Below, piece by piece: positions 1 through 10,130 of a DNA stretch of 64,000 bases. The number at the start of each line of letters is the position of its first letter. Positions within the stretch are counted from its first letter, which is position 1. The stretch spans positions 35,893,501 through 35,957,500 of the forward strand of contig NC_134150.1 in NCBI RefSeq assembly GCF_033958435.1, written 5' to 3'. The DNA comes from Carettochelys insculpta. Taxonomy: Eukaryota > Chordata > Testudines > Carettochelyidae. The translations under genes were made by a program, and so were the position numbers. The notes beneath the pieces are model-generated. The model searched no databases and was not told the origin of the DNA. It worked only from the letters and a program-made list of their open reading frames with translations.

Positions 1-718
1 ACTACAGACCTTTGTTCACCTAAGCTTGAGTTTCTAAGGAAAGGGCTAATTTGTTTTTGATAGATCGTGTTCAGAAAGTTACAACTTTTTCATTAGGGAT
101 GACCTGCTCTTGCCTTTAATCCCACATCACTATCATATGTAGCAAGACATCAGAGGCATCTCTTTTACTTAGCATGCCTGGAAAGGGCAGTTCGCCATCT
201 TGTCTATTACCGATGGTCTAATTCATGCAGTAATAGAGAAACCCTCTTTAATGTGAATTATGTTATTGCATTGCATATGGATTTCTCCTTTTGTCACTAC
301 TGTCAGTTTTTGGGGCTAATGTAATAAGTAATTAAATATTTTAGCTTTTAAACTAAATTTTAGCTTTTGAACTAAATTAATCATGTAGGTAATTCATTAA
401 TAATTATTTGTTGCATTTTTTTATGGTGCCATCCAGTGAAGATATCTAACTGATTCGTAGAAGTTATGGGGAAATTCTAACTCCATCAGCTCCCTCACTT
501 CATCTAGTACAAAACCTAAGCAAATATGTAGCAAACCTAAGTAAATGTATGGCCAACTATGCAGCACAGTTTGGGAAAGAGACAAAAACACTCTGCCTCA
601 TTGTAGGGTCAAAGCATGATGGAATGGCTAAACCGTTGCTCTGCCATGTCTGGGAGATACAAAATTCCCTCTCCATTGCCAGCTCATGCCAGTTATGCTG
701 GAAAGAAGGGTAGCAGGA
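1..718. other. AT-rich DNA with no recognised gene
   Basis: I recognise no gene or repeat family here. Two small tandem duplications are visible. A 19-bp unit at 341-359 is repeated at 360-378 with one mismatch. A 21-bp unit at 512-532 is repeated at 533-553 with a few mismatches. Both look like replication-slippage products. Confidence 0.5.
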
Positions 719-865
719 AGCATGGCCCAGTGCTTAGAACTCTAGTCTTGGACTTGTGAAATGTGGATTCACCTTCTTAACGTGCCATAGACTTCTTGGA
801 TGACATTGGGAGTTTTTAGATTCTGTGTATCTCCATTACCTGTCTGCAAATTAGGAAGAATTGTT
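719..865 (+). repeat. MIR-like SINE relic
   Basis: The order of short motifs resembles the amniote MIR/CORE-SINE. A tRNA-like head (GCCCAGTGCTTAGAACTCTAG) is followed by a stretch resembling the core (CCATAGACTTCTTGGATGACATTGGG) and a tail resembling ATCTGTAAAATGGGG (ATTACCTGTCTGCAAATTAG). Divergence is high, so this is an old fossil. The small open frame across it at 800-991 is not taken as a gene. Confidence 0.55.
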
Positions 866-1034
866 CTTCCACACTCATCACTGAAGAGCTCAGATATTCT
901 AGTTACAGAGGCTATACCTACCCCAGGGAGAGACCTCCGTCCTGGGAGAACATTGCCCCATTCACCTGTGATGCAGAAATCTCATCCTTAAAGTCTCTGA
1001 CATTGCTCCTAGGAATGATATTTTATTTGCTTTG

Positions 1035-1170
1035 TGTTTCACACAACAGGAAACTACAGTTAAGTGGCTTGACCAGAGTTACACAAGCCTTGGCCAAGCG
1101 CAGCATAGAATGCAGAACTCCTACTCCTTTGTTTTAACTGCTAGCCCATACTTCCCTTTTCCTCTGAGCC
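1035..1170 (-). repeat. MIR-like SINE relic, reverse orientation
   Basis: The plus strand reads like the reverse complement of the MIR 3' half. A GGAAACTACAGTTAAGTGGCTTG stretch is followed by a ...CACAAGCC... block and by an AGAACTCCTACTCC block, in the order expected. It lies only about 170 bp from another MIR-like relic in the opposite orientation. Both are heavily mutated and the boundaries are approximate. Confidence 0.5.
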
Positions 1171-2150
1171 GCATATTGACACTTCCATATTCAAACCCAA
1201 ATTCCACTGGGCTGCATTAGATTCTAAAGCCGTTATTCATTATAACTCAATTATTAATGGCGAATTCTTGCTCATATTTTCCTCTTTGTGGCATCAGACT
1301 ATTGGGGAGGAGGAAGATTCCCGTATATTTAGTATAATCTTTCCATGTAGACTATTTCTATGTTGGTACAGTCTTGTTGTGGTTTGACAAAATGCTATTT
1401 TAACACAGAATGGGAAGTAATTTTCATGTGCGCTAAAGGAGATTGATTGCATAGAAACAGAGGCCTATTTTACTTAGGGACAATCATGAATCCACTCGGC
1501 TTTTGTTTTATTTATTTATTTACTTCCCAGCCTTACGTAACACCTCAGCTCCTAATGACTGCAATAGCCTTTGTGTACCTAGGGACAAATCTTTCCCTCC
1601 CTCTTTGCAAGAAGCGAAGCTGAGATGTCACCAAGCAGCTCTGGAGGCGAGAAGAATGGGAACTCTGAAAATTGCTGTTGTGCCCTTAGTCAAAAAAGGG
1701 ATGGGGACTGTAAAGAAAAGGACTGATATGAATTGATTGTTACTATATAACACCCCCCAATGGTTTTTCAGGACTGCAATGCAGAAGAAAAAGCTGGTTG
1801 CCATCTTCTCTCACTGGTGTAGAAATAAAGCTCATTATTCAAGGTCCTCACAGGAAACTGCTGGAGAGGAAACAAATAAAAATACCCTTCCATCATTGGG
1901 AAGATGTTGAAACTGAGCATCTTGGACTAACATGGTGGTGTTTTCAGGAGCTCTGTAATATTTATGATGGGCAGGAGTAGCACAAACGTTTGTGAAAGCT
2001 CAGGGAATTTGAAATGCCCTTAGGACTACAGCAATTGGAATTTTATACTGTGTAGAAAATGGACTGTGGGCAGGGGGCAGGGGGGATGGGGAAGCAAACC
2101 AATGAGGAAACAGCTGGAGAGACTGCACAAAAGAGACCTTACTAGTCATG
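1171..2150. other. No recognised feature
   Basis: Short open frames at 1503-1736 and 1798-1980 show no recognisable domain and have the composition of chance frames. I see no repeat family. Confidence 0.5.
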
Positions 2151-2239
2151 AGCCGCATCTACACTAGCCGGCTATTTCAAAATAGCCAGCCCACTCCTTT
2201 CTGCAGCTTCACCATCTGAAGGCCACAACAGCATGGGTG

Positions 2240-2545
2240 CTGCATCTGTTGTGCTGGACAGCCCGCCGGGGAAGTCACACCATGGCGGCCAGGCAATGGA
2301 GCAGGGACTGGCCCCAGGACGAGCCCTCCACCACCAGAGCCAGCCGCGGGCATCCGCTGACCCCCAGGTCCTCGCCACCCTCCAGCGCTAGGTGGAGGTG
2401 TTGGAGCACTGCCTGCAAATGGAGGAACGCCACCTCCACTTGCAGGAGTGAGCACTGGCCTGGTGCCAGGAGGCCTGGGGGTCCTTCATGAAGACCTTAG
2501 ATCAGATCGCCGGGACCCTGGAGTGGATGGCTGAGTGGATGCCAC
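2240..2545 (+). pseudogene. Remnant of the Harbinger second gene (Myb/SANT-like partner), C-terminal part
   Basis: A plus-strand frame, broken by two stops, reads as a short helical region rich in Leu, Glu and Gln. It runs LATLQR, stop, VEVLEHCLQMEERHLHLQE, stop, ALAWCQEAWGSF and so on. This is the style of the coiled-coil tail found after the Myb/SANT DNA-binding domain in the second protein of Harbinger elements, which helps bring the transposase to the ends. The DNA-binding part is absent: the remnant starts only about 90 bp inside the left terminus, so the 5' part of the gene was deleted. The assignment rests on style and position, not on a diagnostic motif. Confidence 0.45.
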
Positions 2546-3013
2546 CCCCCTCTGCTCCGGCCATCATCCCTCCCAGATGCCCTCCACCTTCCCTGAGGAG
2601 GAGGACTGTGGGGCTCATGATCCAGCTTAGCCATACTTGCTGGTCCTCCTGGCCCCTGCCCAGCCTCAATGGGGCCTCCGGCCCAGGTGTGGGTCATGCC
2701 CCCCTACTCTGGGAGCTGGACAGTAGGGGAAGGGGGCCAAGGACTGGGCCACTCAGGCCCCCCTCCTTTGTACATAGTTCTCCCACCTCATTATTGTAAA
2801 TGGTTGTTGTACCCCACTTCCCCCATAATAGCTGCCCCCACCCCGGTACATAGTTTTCCCCGTTCCTGTTTAGAAATTTCATTGTTTTTGTTGGTTTAAA
2901 ATAATGTTCAGGTTTATTTTTAAAACAAACGTTGCCGTGTGCTCTTAGGGTGCAGTAGTGTGGGTGTGGAGGCATAGTGTGTTGTGGGTGATGGGGGAGC
3001 AGTGAGTGACCCA

Positions 3014-4194
3014 TCAGGGATGGCCACACTGGTTCTCACCCCACAGCCTGGTCAAAATGGGCCCCCAGAGCCTCCGGGACCCGGATCCCCTTGTGGTTGG
3101 CTTGGCGGCTCGGGGCGGCAGCTGGCTGGGGGTAGGCCACAGCCCAGCCACACATGAATTCTCCCCCTTGCTCTCCACCAGGTTGTGGTGTGTGCAGCAT
3201 GCGCCCACAACCTGGGGGATGTTGGGGATCCCCATGTCCAGGCAGGTGAGGAGGCACCTCCAGCGGCCTTTGAGGTGGCTGAAAGTACACTCTACCACCT
3301 GGCACATGTGGTTCAGGCGGGTGTTAAACCCCTCCTGGCTGGCACTGAGATGGCCCGTGTAGGGCGCATAAGCCAGGGCTGGAGGGGGTAGGCTGCATCT
3401 GCCACAAGGCAGAGGGGCATGGTGGTGACCCTCATAGAGATCTCCCTCTGGGGGTTGTAGGTCCCCACCTCCAGCCGAAGGTGCAGGCCCAAATTCCTAA
3501 AAACGTGGGTGTCATGGGTGCTGCCAGGCCAGCCAATGTATATGTCCTGGAAGCAGCCCCAGCTGTCCACCATGGCCTGGAGGACCACCGAGTGGTAGTC
3601 CTTCCTGTTCAGGAAGCATCCTCTGCTGTGCTCTGGGGCACGGATGGGGATGTGGGTCCCATCTAGTGCCCATAAGCAGTTGGGGAACCTCATGCCAGCA
3701 AACCCCGCAATGGCTGCATCCAGGTCCTGGAGCTGCATAAGCCTGTGGAGTAGCAGAGCGTTCAGTGCATGGACCACCTGTGGGGGAAGGACATGAGCAA
3801 CCATGAGAGTTTTGTGCAGGGTGTGCCTGGATGCCCCCTGGACTGCTCCTAGGCTTCCCCGCCTGCCTCCTGGGCTCTCCTCTCCCCAGCTCACCCTCAC
3901 CCCCCAGAATCCCTTCCTGGACCTCCTTACCTCCATGACGACAGCCCCAACGGTGGCCTTGCCCACACCAAACTGCTGTCCTATGGATTGGTAGCTATCT
4001 GGAGTGGCCAGCTTCCAGACAGCAATGCTGACCTGTTTCTTAATGGTGAGGGCACACCGCATAGGGGTGTCCTGGTGCTGCATAGGGGTGAGCCACTGGC
4101 AGAGCTCAAAGAATGTCTGCCAGCTCATCTGGAAATTCCAGAGCCAGTGGTCATTGTCCCACTCCTCAAGGACCACGCACTCCCACCACTCCAT
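3014..4194 (-). pseudogene. PIF/Harbinger transposase (DDE superfamily 4), frameshifted
   Basis: The protein would cut and reinsert the element's DNA. The frame starts at an ATG at 4194 and runs 293 codons to 3313. A helix-turn-helix-like stretch (YQSIGQQFGVGKATVG) lies at residues 69-84. The first catalytic Asp is residue 178 in ALDGTHIPI (codon 3661-3663) and the second lies in GSTHDTHVF. The expected Glu, in VVECTFSHLKGRW (codon 3290-3292), is in another frame, so a single-base loss near 3357-3362 breaks the gene. A GT-AG intron of 153 bp is visible at 3778-3930 (donor GTAAGG after codon 88, acceptor CCCCCACAG). It is a multiple of three and has no stop, so the unspliced frame also reads through. 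Family and motifs are clear. Activity is lost unless the frameshift is a sequencing error. Confidence 0.85.
3778..3930 (-). other. Candidate spliceosomal intron in the transposase gene
   Basis: On the minus strand the segment begins GTAAGGAGG and ends CTTCCCCCACAG, with a pyrimidine-rich region before the end. It interrupts the frame exactly between codons. The residues it would add (51, rich in Arg and Gly) do not resemble transposase sequence, while the flanking exons do. Confidence 0.65.
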
Positions 4195-4775
4195 GCTGGT
4201 GGGGTACCTCCATAGCTAGTGGCACGCCTGGCGAAGGGGGAGGCCCTGGGGGGGGAGGTGGGTGGGCCCCATGATGGTCTGGGTAAGCTCCTTCATCTGC
4301 CGAGGAGAAGAGCTTGTCTTCCAGGAGGTGCTGGGTGGCCTCCCGTGTTGTGCCGAGCAGGGCAACCCCTGACTCGGAGATGGCCCTGAGGGCTTCTGGC
4401 AGCTGCTGCTGCTGCTGCTGGCGGTCCATGTTGTGTGCATGGGGTCTGCAACCTGTCATCAGCTCTGTGGACCTTGTGCTTTGCAGGCTGAGTATGTCTG
4501 GGAGGGGCCCTTTAAGGGAGTGGCTTGTTGTAGCCCTGGAAGCGCTAGTCCACCCTGTGACCCCGTCTGCAGGCTTTCCTAGCCCCCTTGTTTCAATCGG
4601 GGCGGCTTTTGCATGTAGACACTCTCCTGCAGGGCCCATTTCAATGTAGCGCTTTCCTACGTCAACAGCACCAGCCCCACAGGGTGTGTGGACACTACGT
4701 GTCGAAGTAGCTTATTTCGATTTCACTACTTTGAAATAAGCTATTTCAACCTAGTGTCCCAGTGTAGACGTAGCT

Positions 4776-6924
4776 ATGGTCAGCAGCATGTTTAATGAGG
4801 AAGTGAAACAGAAATCTAGGAGTAGAACAAAATGACCAAATAGAAGGCTAAGCCTAACTGTATGACTCTAGGGCCTGGCAGGGGCTGTGAGTGATGAAGA
4901 TGCCGTGTCTCCGCATTGAAGAGGGGATTACATCACGTTCTGGTGACCCCAGTGGTGGACTCTGAAATAGCAAGTAGAGGCATGACCAGATAATATGGGC
5001 CAGACGGCTTTGCTTAGCACTTGTTGTCTCCCCGTCACCATACACACCCCAGGATAGAATATAGGAAGCATGTGAAAAGTGGGTTTACCAACTAAAGGGA
5101 GAAGTTTTAAATTCCTAAACACCTATTGAGGAGAAAACTGTCAACCAACTCTACCGTCTTGATTCAGCAAATCCTGCCTTTAGTATTAAGCATGTTCTTC
5201 AGTCGAGATTAGGCACTGATTGAAACATTTTGCTGAAATGAGGCCACATACAGGATCTCAATAAAGCCATTGGGTGCCTTGTCCACTTATTCAGGAGTGA
5301 AAAAAATCTTGGTGCAGATAAACGATTAGGGCCAAGGTTTTCAAACATAAACCAAAGTGGCAAGTTTCTCTATTGGCTCGTAAATATTTAATTGGCTTCA
5401 TTTGCAAAAATGATTTTAATCCAGGAGCCCCCAGTGATTGCTCAGCCCACTTATTTAGGAGCCTGAGAGGCCAGTTCTCAGCTGATATACATTATCAAAG
5501 GCCAAGGCAAGTCAATGGACTGATTATTTCCCCCTGAGTAAATTAATGTAGGAGCCTAACATTGAGGTGTACTTTGAAAATTGTTGACCCAGAGATGCTG
5601 CAGCATTCCCTGTATCCCTGCTTCCTGCACCTCTGAGTCTAGGAGATGCTCCTGCCTTCTGAGCATTCTCTGAAGGAAAAGAGCCTTAACACAGCTTCCA
5701 GATGATTCATTGGTGCGAAGTCTCCTTTTGTTCTGTTCACTGATCGCCACAGAAGGGCTGGAGTGTCTGGGGGCCATTGGAGTGGAGAAGTCAGCTGGAT
5801 GTGGGTGAGTGCTGTGTTGGAGGTGCTCTTGGAACGGAACTCTGGTGACCCTTACAAACTTAAAACAATTTTGTCTTTGTTAGATGCCTACTGTATGTTA
5901 CTAAATGTCTTTGTCCTTAATTAGGCCAGGGGAAAAAAGGGCTACTTCTGCATATTAACGTGCTTTTATTGATGCACTCAAAGTAATGCATATTTAACAA
6001 AGGGAGCTTTAGTAAAATCTGATTGGCTTTGTGAAAACAACTCTTGTTAGATGTCTGGAAGAACAGCCATGAGAACCTGTCAAATTTTTGCTACTGTGCA
6101 TATTAATGATTTTTTAGTAGCACCATTTGTTACTTCAAAGATCACATGTCATCTCTTTTCTCTTGATGAACCGAGTGGTTAACTGTATTTTAGAATAAGG
6201 CTCTTTTCTGCCTAATTTGTTTTACAGGCACCAAATGGAAAACATGCCATTTGTAAATGCAGTTTAGTCTGATAGCTAGCCTGACAGTCCGGTAGACTTT
6301 TATGTAAGAATTTGTTGCTTATTAATCATCCAGTCCAGAAATAAAAACACAAGAAAAATAATGCAGTTTTCAATTTTTAAACAGTATTGGGGTTTATAAT
6401 ATTTTGACATGTACTAACAATTGCAATTTAGAGTCAATTACTTAAATAATATCACAAGCTATCTTAGCTGCTCAAATAATTATCTACTTTACACCAAGAC
6501 TTGAAGGAAAAAAATCAGACTGCTGTTTTCTGAGAAGTCTAATCAAAATATACTACTCCACATTTACACTAGTTACTTTAATATGCATCATTTATTAATT
6601 AAAATATTAATCAGCTAGTGTTTATTAAACTTTGAAGATGAAAAACACTATTTTTGTGCTAAATATTTTTATTCTTGCCATTAAGTGTTTAAAATTTCAA
6701 TAGTGTAGTGCACAAATATGGTTGAGTCACAGCTGGAGGATATTTAGAAATGAGGCTGTTCATATGTTTTGGGGATGGAGTTTATTTAAGCAGGATAACA
6801 ATTCCTCTGGTTGTGGATCCTGTTGAGAATTGAGTTGTCATTCTGAATTACAGAAGGGGAGTGCGAAAGCTGATTTGGATCAAATGAGTCCCAATTTCTA
6901 GACAATCTTCAGGGAAATCAGAGG
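4776..6924. other. No recognised gene; AT-rich
   Basis: I see no convincing coding region. Around 5180-5480 there are weak traces of an old interspersed repeat (phrases such as GGAGCCTGAGAGGCCAGTT), too decayed to name. From 5850 to 6720 the sequence is strongly AT-rich without obvious structure. Confidence 0.45.
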
Positions 6925-6992
6925 TGAGATTTTTGTCTCCCAGTGGCAAAACTCCCATTAACTTCAATGGGGCTAAGCTCTCACCCTATGGA
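6925..6992. repeat. Short ancient interspersed-repeat fragment
   Basis: The phrase AAAACTCCCATTAACTTCAATGGGG is a motif that recurs in reptile and bird repeats. Only about 70 bp survives, directly before a Tigger-like MITE. The family was not identified. Confidence 0.35.
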
Positions 6993-6999
6993 TCTCATA

Positions 7000-7326
7000 C
7001 AGGTTGAACCTCTCTTATCCATCATTCTCTCATCTGGCAACATCTGTAATCCAGCGTGATTTTAGTTTGCCAGATAACCACTTATCATGGGTATTGCCAA
7101 GTTTCCCACAGTCCCATAAAATTTGTTTACAGCCTCCCATCCTGGCTTTCAGGGTTCTGTGCTGTTATTTAGCTCTAACTTACCCCTACATATTTTCTAA
7201 GAGTGCAGTAACCAGTTGGAGTGGTGGTAATGCTGCTAGACAATATTGACCTCCTGTGGTCTGGCAAATTCTCTCATTCAGTGCTGATCATGTCCTGAGG
7301 GTGTTGGATGAGAGAGGTTCAACCTG
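7000..7326. mobile_element. Non-autonomous Tigger/pogo-like MITE
   Basis: The ends are near-perfect inverted repeats: CAGGTTGAACCTCTCTTATCC on the left, and TTGGATGAGAGAGGTTC followed by AACCTG on the right, with about 21 of 22 positions matching. TA precedes the left end (6998-6999) and CA follows the right end, as expected for a TA target with one mutation. The 327-bp interior has no transposase. The open frame at 7004-7249 spans it by chance. Confidence 0.8.
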
Positions 7327-8111
7327 CAGATAATCAAGTCTGTATTTTTCTCAACGTTATGGAGAGCTAGAGTGTCGGGCCTTGGTGTGGGAAAACTCAG
7401 GGTTATAACAGGTATAGGAGGAGTGCAGAGGAAGCATTCCCACTTTTCTTCTTGTGTTGGTGTAGCAGTGATCCATGACTGATTCCCCTATTCCTTCTTG
7501 GTTGGCTGTGACCTCTTTTGTTTCAGTTTACTGAAACTGCTGGAAGGGCTCCAAGAACTTCTCCCCTGTTCTAACTCTTTCACAGGCACCAGAAACGTTC
7601 CTGACTAGTTCTCATTCCAACACTTGCTTTCCAAAGAGTGTGGGGAAGAGGGGCCTGGCCATTCTTCCATTTCCTCTCCATGGCGGCAGTTAAAAAGCCT
7701 GCTTTAATGTCACAATCTAATTCATGGGGAATGAACCCAGCACCTCATCATGCTATTGCAACAAAGAGGCATAGCGTACCTTAAATCCTTGCTCTCCTGG
7801 TGGCTCTTAGGTTACCTACAACTTTCCCCCACCTCACTCTGTCTCGGGACAAAACTTCTAGCTGACCCCAGCAGTAGCCCAGTTGTTGTCCTTCAGTCTC
7901 ATTAGATCTGTGGTCAGATAACCAGTGCTCCTTAATTTTGGTGGAAAATATTACAGTCCTCTAAGGGGACCTTTAAATCACTGAAAAAGATCAAAGGAGA
8001 AGAACTGTTTTTGGAGGAACATACTAGTGAAGACCTGAAGACCGTTCATTTCTGAACTTGTTTTAGGATGTCCCTTTATGGAGAAGCCAACAGACATATA
8101 GATATTAAGGC
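7327..8111. other. No recognised feature
   Basis: This is unique-looking sequence with no gene, repeat or structured site that I can support. Confidence 0.5.
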
Positions 8112-8290
8112 CAAGATTTCTCTCCCCAGCTCCCAAATCCCAAGTGGATTTTGATTAAAGAAAGACTGTTAACTATTGGAAAGTCCTCAAGCAGATACTT
8201 TGCTAGTCTTTAAAGTGCTACTTGACTGCTTTTTGTTTTGATAATGTATTCTAGGTCATTGCTTAATAAACAACCCACATCCTGCAATGC
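8112..8290 (+). repeat. Diverged repeat copy A, carrying a short insertion
   Basis: This segment matches 9375-9500 in the same orientation: CAAGTGGATTTTGATTAAAG is shared, then GCAGATAC, then a TATTCTAG block, then a run ending at CCTGCA. Copy A has about 45 extra bases at 8199-8243 that copy B lacks. The extra bases are the 3' tail of a repeat seen elsewhere in the window (TAGTCTTTAAAGTGCTACTTGACTG). Confidence 0.65.
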
Positions 8291-9374
8291 TACTCTGATG
8301 CTGCAGCCAAAATCTCAATTTCAATAGTTGTTTAGGCCCTGCAGAAGCAAAATTCCAGTGACTCTCAATGGGCTGTTGACCCCTAAGCACCTTTTTGTAA
8401 ATGAGGCTCATGGATTGCAATGGGGAATGCAGCAAAATCTAAATGCCTTTGAAACCCTGGGCTCTGGTAATTATTTTCTGTGAAGACCAATAGTTCACAG
8501 GGTGACCTCTCAGTTTGGGCTTTAATTGAGAGCCCAAATTGAGGCTGGAGGAACATGCTTCCCATCCTGCTCCCTGGCTCCATGTGTCCTGTGGCAGAGG
8601 GTTGAAGTCTGTAGAGGCGCTGAGGACATAAGCCCCCTCGTGTCGCTTTGCTACACATGGGTGGGATGGCCATGGCAGAGCTCTTACTACAGTATGCCTC
8701 TGACTTTCTGGGGTATCTGTCCAGTTTGGAACACTCAACACTTGTAGTCCTATGATGGCTGGGAGCGAGATATCTGCCATTATGCTATGCCAGCCACAAG
8801 CAGATCCTACAGCCTGTGTTCCTTGGGGTAGGGATAATATTGTCATCTGTGCTGTGCCAAGAAGCCTGACAGTAATCAGTCAATGTAATTTCACTGAATT
8901 ATGTGCTTTGAACCCTCTCTGTGCAGCCCTTCTTAAAATGAAACTTCACTATTCCTTTAAGTTACAACTGAAAGCTCCCAGGCCCCATTTTTTGAGCCTC
9001 CGATACATCTAAGAGACACATACATGCTCTAACTTGGGTGCAGGTGGCTTTATGATACTGGCACATGAACATGTATGTGTCATGGTGGCATGGCAAACCT
9101 ATCCACTGCGCCTGTAGGGCAGCTGTACATAGCATTAAGGGAAATTGCAATCAGCTGGAAAATAGAATGGAGAAATAATCCCTTTATGAGCTGTGCTTGG
9201 AGAAGACTGAAGATTAATTAACCTCTGAAATTCTTTGCCTACTGGTAAGCTTCATGCTACACTTTCCAGGGATCATTTATCTCAATAGGGCAGAGGAAAG
9301 ACAGCATAAACACCATGTTGCACAGGGCCATATCAGTTCTACTTTGACTGAACACTGTCCCTGGAGTCATATAA
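8291..9374. other. No recognised gene
   Basis: Several short overlapping frames on both strands (8383-9150) lack any recognisable domain and look like chance. No repeat family is clear. Confidence 0.5.
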
Positions 9375-9500
9375 AATTTATTTCCTCCCCGGCCCTGAAT
9401 CTCAAGTGGATTTTGATTAAAGCAAGCAGGTTAGCTATGGGCAAGCCTAAAGCAGATACACCTATTCTAGATCAGTGCTTAATTAACAACCTGCACCCTG
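9375..9500 (+). repeat. Diverged repeat copy B, without the insertion
   Basis: It aligns with 8112-8290, from the CTCAAGTGGATTTTGATTAA block through GCAGATACACCTATTCTAG to CAACCTGCACCCTGCA. It gives the uninterrupted form of the site where copy A carries its insertion. The family is unknown to me. Confidence 0.65.
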
Positions 9501-10015
9501 CAAGAGGAACACAAGCCAGTTACATCAGCAGCAGCTAATCCTAAAATTGAAACGCAGCTGACCTCAGTGAAATGAAAATTATGACCATGGCTTAGCTGCA
9601 ATAATTGTTTACTTTAGGTTTTTGTGGCAGAGGCATTCAGAGAACAATTTGAAGTTTCCAAATGTGAAGCAGCCCAACCTTTGTGAAAGAGCCAATGTGC
9701 TTTCCCAGGAAAAAGCCAGAATGTTTGTTGGACAGGAGTTTTCCTCTCTGTAAAGAGAGCACTAAAATTAGAGAAGTGCCTGAAGCAGAACCTTGTAACT
9801 CCCTCCTCAGATTTTCAAAGAATCATTGCTTCTATCTCTGAGCAGGGAGCTTTATTAGAATGAGGAAGCCATTATTGTCCCTAAACACGCTCTCTGGCTC
9901 TTCTTCACTGTGGGAGTTCTACGTACGTCCTTTCACAGAAACACACTGCCTGCTTCCCAGATACAGGTTAAAGAAACAATACTAGGGTTACAATATTTGT
10001 TGTATTAATGTACTA
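9501..10015. other. No recognised feature
   Basis: Nothing supportable is seen between the diverged repeat copy and the next repeat tail. Confidence 0.5.
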
Positions 10016-10130
10016 TATATACTCATGCATCTGAGGAAGCGGGTCTTTGTCCATGAAAGCTTATGCTCCAAAATATCCTTTAGTCTATAAGGTGCCCCAT
10101 GACCTCTTGTTGTTTTTATATATACTATAA
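10016..10130 (+). repeat. Interspersed-repeat 3' tail (GAAAGCTTATGC / AGTCTATAAGGTGCC type)
   Basis: The motif order is CTGAGGAAGCGGGTCTTTG, CATGAAAGCTTATGC, then TTAGTCTATAAGGTGCC and a T-rich end. The same order is seen at 41575-41700 and in both arms of the structure at 62138-62626. The family is widespread in reptiles, but I cannot name it with certainty. Confidence 0.65.

Larger units (their letters stand above)
2151..4775 (-). mobile_element. PIF/Harbinger DNA transposon, nearly full structure, inactive
   Basis: This is a 2.6-kb cut-and-paste transposon. The left end (AGCCGCATCTACAC) and the inverted right end (AGCTACGTCTACAC) match at 11 of 14 positions and form the terminal inverted repeats. 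The next bases on both sides are CTATTTC-type subterminal motifs. Inside lie a DDE transposase gene on the minus strand and, in convergent orientation, a remnant of a second gene on the plus strand; two genes is the normal Harbinger plan. The flanking triplets are ATG on both sides (2148-2150 and 4776-4778), where the family usually duplicates TWA, so the target site is unusual or mutated. A minus-strand AATAAA at 2913-2918 could end the transposase transcript. A (CTG)n run at about 4400-4420 lies upstream of the transposase start. Confidence 0.85.

Noticed and set aside
4400..4420. CTG/polyglutamine expansion in a host gene
   Set aside because: The run lies upstream of the transposase inside the Harbinger element, not in a host exon.
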